Positions 61,669 through 64,000 of a DNA stretch of 64,000 nucleotides are shown piece after piece; the first letter of the stretch is position 1; each line of letters begins with the position of its first letter. The DNA comes from an uncultured Dokdonia sp. (lineage in GTDB: Bacteria; Bacteroidota; Bacteroidia; Flavobacteriales; Flavobacteriaceae). Position numbers and translations under genes: made by a program. The notes beneath the pieces are model-generated. The model had not been told where the DNA came from. It did not search any database and saw only the letters and a list, made by a program, of their open reading frames with translations. The stretch is from contig NZ_CANLOB010000023.1 in assembly GCF_947492815.1 (NCBI RefSeq), forward strand, positions 27,164 to 91,163, read 5' to 3'.

Positions 61669-63147
61669 ATGGGGAAGAACTTAACAAAAAGAAGCGAAGA
61701 TTACTCTAAATGGTATAATGAGCTGGTGGTCAAAGCGGATTTAGCAGAAAATTCTGCTGTACGTGGATGCATGGTCATAAAACCATATGGATTTGCTATC
61801 TGGGAGAAAATGCAAGCAGAGCTTGATAGAATGTTTAAAGAAACTGGACACCAGAATGCATACTTCCCCCTTTTTGTTCCTAAAAGCCTTTTTGAAGCTG
61901 AAGAAAAAAATGCAGAAGGTTTTGCTAAAGAATGTGCTGTTGTTACACATTACAGACTTAAAACAGATCCAAATAACGAAGGAAAGTTAATAGTTGACCC
62001 AGAAGCAAAGCTTCAAGAAGAGCTTGTTGTAAGACCAACTAGTGAAGCTATTATTTGGAATACATATAAAGGATGGATACAATCATATAGAGATTTACCA
62101 TTACTAATTAACCAATGGGCAAATGTTGTTCGTTGGGAAATGCGCACACGTCTATTCTTGCGTACAGCTGAATTTTTATGGCAAGAAGGTCATACCGCAC
62201 ATGCAACTAAAGAAGAAGCAATTGCAGAAGCTGACCTAATGAATAATGTATATGCAACTTTTGTAGAAAATTTCTTAGCGGTTCCTGTCATTAAAGGACT
62301 AAAAACCGAAAGCGAACGCTTTGCAGGCGCAGATGAAACGTATTGTATTGAAGCACTAATGCAAGATGGAAAAGCATTACAAGCTGGAACTTCACACTTT
62401 TTAGGGCAAAATTTCGCGAAAGCGTTTGATGTAAAATTTGCTACAAAAGAAGGGAAGCAAGAACATGTATGGGCAACTTCATGGGGAGTATCAACACGTC
62501 TTATGGGAGCTCTTATTATGACGCATAGTGATGATCAAGGACTTGTATTACCTCCTAATCTAGCCCCATATCAAGTGGTAATTGTTCCTATATATAGAAA
62601 CCAAGAGCAATTAGATGCTATTTCTCAAGTGGCTAATGAAATTGTAAATGATTTACGACTGCATAACATTAGTGTCAAATTTGACAATAGAGATACACAT
62701 AAACCTGGTTGGAAATTTAATGAGTATGAATTAAAGGGAGTTCCTCTTAGAATAGGAATAGGACCTAAAGATTTAGAAAAAAGAACCGTTGAATTAGCTA
62801 GAAGAGATACCCTTACAAAAGAATTTGTTGCTAAAGAAGATGTTGTTGAAACAGTGAGTCAATTATTAAAAGATATTCAAGAAAATTTATATAATAAAGC
62901 AAAAACATATAGAGATTCTCATATTACAGAGGTGCAAAATTTTGAAGAATTCAAAGAAGTTTTAGAAACTAAAGGTGGATTCATAAGTGCGCATTGGGAT
63001 GGAACTGCTGAGACAGAAAATAAGATTAAAGAGCTCACAAAAGCAACTATACGCTGCATTCCTTTAGACAATTCTAAAGAAGAAGGTGTTTGCGTATATA
63101 GCGGTGCACCTTCCAATGAAAGAGTACTATTTGCTAAGGCATATTAA
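61669..63147 (+). CDS. proS: Prolyl-tRNA synthetase, short (eukaryote/archaeal-like) type
   Basis: 492 residues. Class II motifs are clear: VRPTSEAIIWNTY (motif 2 side), FLRTAEFLWQEGHTAH and the C-terminal GVSTRLMGALIMTHSDDQGLVLPP (motif 3). The bacterial editing insert is absent, an anticodon-binding domain follows, and the chain ends in Ala-Tyr; the terminal Tyr is a mark of the archaeal/eukaryotic-type ProRS. The dispersed palindrome core at 62412-62421 encodes Asn-Phe-Ala-Lys-Ala. It is followed by two tRNA-Glu genes with their own promoter. Confidence 0.95.
   Translation: MGKNLTKRSEDYSKWYNELVVKADLAENSAVRGCMVIKPYGFAIWEKMQAELDRMFKETGHQNAYFPLFVPKSLFEAEEKNAEGFAKECAVVTHYRLKTDPNNEGKLIVDPEAKLQEELVVRPTSEAIIWNTYKGWIQSYRDLPLLINQWANVVRWEMRTRLFLRTAEFLWQEGHTAHATKEEAIAEADLMNNVYATFVENFLAVPVIKGLKTESERFAGADETYCIEALMQDGKALQAGTSHFLGQNFAKAFDVKFATKEGKQEHVWATSWGVSTRLMGALIMTHSDDQGLVLPPNLAPYQVVIVPIYRNQEQLDAISQVANEIVNDLRLHNISVKFDNRDTHKPGWKFNEYELKGVPLRIGIGPKDLEKRTVELARRDTLTKEFVAKEDVVETVSQLLKDIQENLYNKAKTYRDSHITEVQNFEEFKEVLETKGGFISAHWDGTAETENKIKELTKATIRCIPLDNSKEEGVCVYSGAPSNERVLFAKAY
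62412..62421. repeat. Palindrome core TTTCGCGAAA inside proS
   Basis: Within AATTTCGCGAAAGCG, read as Asn-Phe-Ala-Lys-Ala. Confidence 0.75.
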
Positions 63148-63174
63148 ATATTTAAAAAAAAGTTCAATTTAAGC

Positions 63175-63204
63175 TTGCGTCACGTGAAAATAATTGTATT
63201 TTTG
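63175..63204 (+). promoter_or_regulatory. Promoter of the tRNA-Glu genes, TTG-N19-TATTTTTG
   Basis: TTG at 63175-63177 and TATTTTTG at 63197-63204 with 19 bases between, an exact consensus match, ending 26 bases before the first tRNA. The same spacing is found at 51518. Confidence 0.75.
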
Positions 63205-63230
63205 CATCCGCAATTTAAGCAATTGTTCTA

Positions 63231-63302
63231 GGCCCGTTCGTCTATCGGCTAGGACGCATGGTTTTCATCCATGTAAGAGGGGTTCGATTCCCCTACGGGC
63301 TA
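63231..63302 (+). tRNA. tRNA-Glu (UUC)
   Basis: 72 nt. The acceptor stem GGCCCGT pairs with ACGGGCT (first pair G:U) and the anticodon stem CATGG/CCATG closes the loop TTTTCAT with anticodon UUC. The T-arm AGGGG-TTCGATT-CCCCT is intact. CCA is not encoded. Confidence 0.95.
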
Positions 63303-63358
63303 CAAAACTAGTTTTAGAACACAAATACTATTGTATAGGTGATTTAAAACGAAACCTA

Positions 63359-63430
63359 GGCCCGTTCGTCTATCGGCTAGGACGCATGGTTTTCATCCAT
63401 GTAAGAGGGGTTCGATTCCCCTACGGGCTA
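63359..63430 (+). tRNA. tRNA-Glu (UUC), second identical copy
   Basis: Same 72-nt sequence as the copy at 63231, 56 bases after it. The two are probably transcribed together with rpsT following 30 bases later. Identity indicates recent duplication or gene conversion. Confidence 0.95.
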
Positions 63431-63460
63431 CATATTTTATAATATAATTAAAGTAAGACA

Positions 63461-63712
63461 ATGGCAAATCACAAGTCAGCATTAAAGAGAATTAGAAGTA
63501 ACGAGTCAAAAAGACTGAGAAATAAATATCAGCATAAGACAACTCGTAATGCGATCAAGAAATTACGCGATCTTTCTTCTAAGAAAGAAGCAGAAACTCT
63601 TTATCCTGCTGTAGTTTCAATGATAGATAAGTTAGCAAAACGTAATGTTATACATTCTAACAAAGCAGCAAACTTAAAATCAAAATTAGCTAAGCACGTA
63701 GCGGCACTATAA
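63461..63712 (+). CDS. rpsT: 30S ribosomal protein S20
   Basis: 83 residues. The start MANHKSALKRIRSNESKRLRNK is the S20 signature, followed by the three-helix-bundle sequence rich in Lys, Arg and Ala. It binds 16S rRNA early in 30S assembly. The start is 30 bases past the second tRNA-Glu, and a strong terminator follows. Confidence 0.97.
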   Translation: MANHKSALKRIRSNESKRLRNKYQHKTTRNAIKKLRDLSSKKEAETLYPAVVSMIDKLAKRNVIHSNKAANLKSKLAKHVAAL

Positions 63713-63733
63713 GTTGTCTCTTCATAAAGTATT

Positions 63734-63764
63734 AAAACTTCTACATATTTGTAGAAGTTTTTTT
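63734..63764 (+). terminator. Terminator after rpsT
   Basis: 11-bp perfect arms AAAACTTCTAC/GTAGAAGTTTT with a 6-base loop and a T-run. Confidence 0.9.
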
Positions 63765-63799
63765 GTTGTTCACTTTTTAAAATTGCAAGAAATATTCAG

Positions 63800-63985
63800 G
63801 GATCAAGACCAATTGTTGTGTTTATGCAAATATTCTAGTTAATCTAAAGAGGATCAAGACCAATTGTGGATCAAGACCAATTGTTGTGTTTATGCAAATA
63901 TTCTAGTTAATCTAAAGAGGAAGAATGGATCAAGACCAATTGTTGTGTTTATGCAAATATTCTAGTTAATCTAAAGAGGAAGAAT
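63800..63985. repeat. 59-bp tandem repeat
   Basis: Units begin ggatcaagaccaattgt. Copy 1 is 63800-63850 (51 bases, lacking the last 8), a 17-base stub is at 63851-63867, and two complete identical 59-base units follow at 63868-63926 and 63927-63985. No ORF runs through because stops recur and 59 is not a multiple of three. No spacers separate the units, so it is not a CRISPR array. Confidence 0.9.
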
Positions 63986-64000
63986 TCTACATTTTTGACA

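Noticed and set aside
63800..63985. CRISPR-like array
   Set aside because: Units are directly adjacent with no unique spacers, the period is 59 bases, and no cas gene is present.

Overview
The window looks like a chromosomal segment of a member of the Flavobacteriaceae (phylum Bacteroidota). The evidence is AT-rich DNA, a PorQ subunit of the type IX secretion system (T9SS), a surface protein with a T9SS C-terminal sorting signal, FadL-like and other outer-membrane barrels, DUF2807 (head GIN) proteins, and promoters of the Bacteroidota form TTG-N19-TAnnTTTG. I cannot name the genus. There is no rRNA, phage, CRISPR array or complete insertion sequence; the RNA genes are two identical tRNA-Glu genes.

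Layout. 1-14 kb is the accessory-looking part: an M1 metallopeptidase gene flanked by direct repeats, an HNH nuclease gene split by a small inverted-repeat element, a DoxX-type membrane protein, an EthD-like lipoprotein, a long PLP enzyme, pterin dehydratase, a YebC-type regulator, a 55-residue Cys-containing peptide with a leader-like N-terminus, and a T9SS cargo protein. 14-19.3 kb is a TetR / ABC half-transporter / HlyD / TolC export operon whose ATPase has lost most catalytic motifs. 19.5-24.1 kb is cmk, porQ and lon. 24.5-27.5 kb is a sigma factor, a membrane anti-sigma-like protein and two DUF4097/DUF2807-type beta-solenoid proteins in one operon. 27.5-31.8 kb holds a phosphoesterase, a lipoprotein with three Cys repeats, a UMF1-type MFS transporter and an M48 protease.

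31.8-39 kb is the glycogen cluster glgA-glgC-glgB with a GH31 alpha-glucosidase. 39.3-41.8 kb has two MsrB paralogues and lipoamide dehydrogenase. 41.8-45.3 kb has an uncharacterised secreted/cytosolic gene pair, a PP-loop ATPase and aroQ. 45.5-47.8 kb is a run of three small outer-membrane barrels. 47.9-55.7 kb has xerD, an M24 peptidase, two small secreted proteins and the menaquinone genes menA-menC-CPBP protease-menE. 55.7-63.7 kb has a lipoprotein alpha-amylase, DUF4304, an NADPH-FMN reductase, a FadL-like porin, a Gly/Trp/Arg-rich lipoprotein, proS, two tRNA-Glu genes and rpsT. The window ends in a 59-bp tandem repeat.

The strongest genome-scale signal is a dispersed palindrome, CGCTTTCGCGAAAGCG. 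Its 10-bp core occurs at least 14 times here, both between genes and inside genes, where it often reads as Ala-Phe-Ala-Lys-Ala. A second nested palindrome family sits directly beside two of these copies. Other items worth a second look are the interrupted HNH gene, the degenerate ABC exporter, the leader-peptide gene that shares a duplicated upstream region with a secreted protein gene, and the Cys-repeat lipoprotein.
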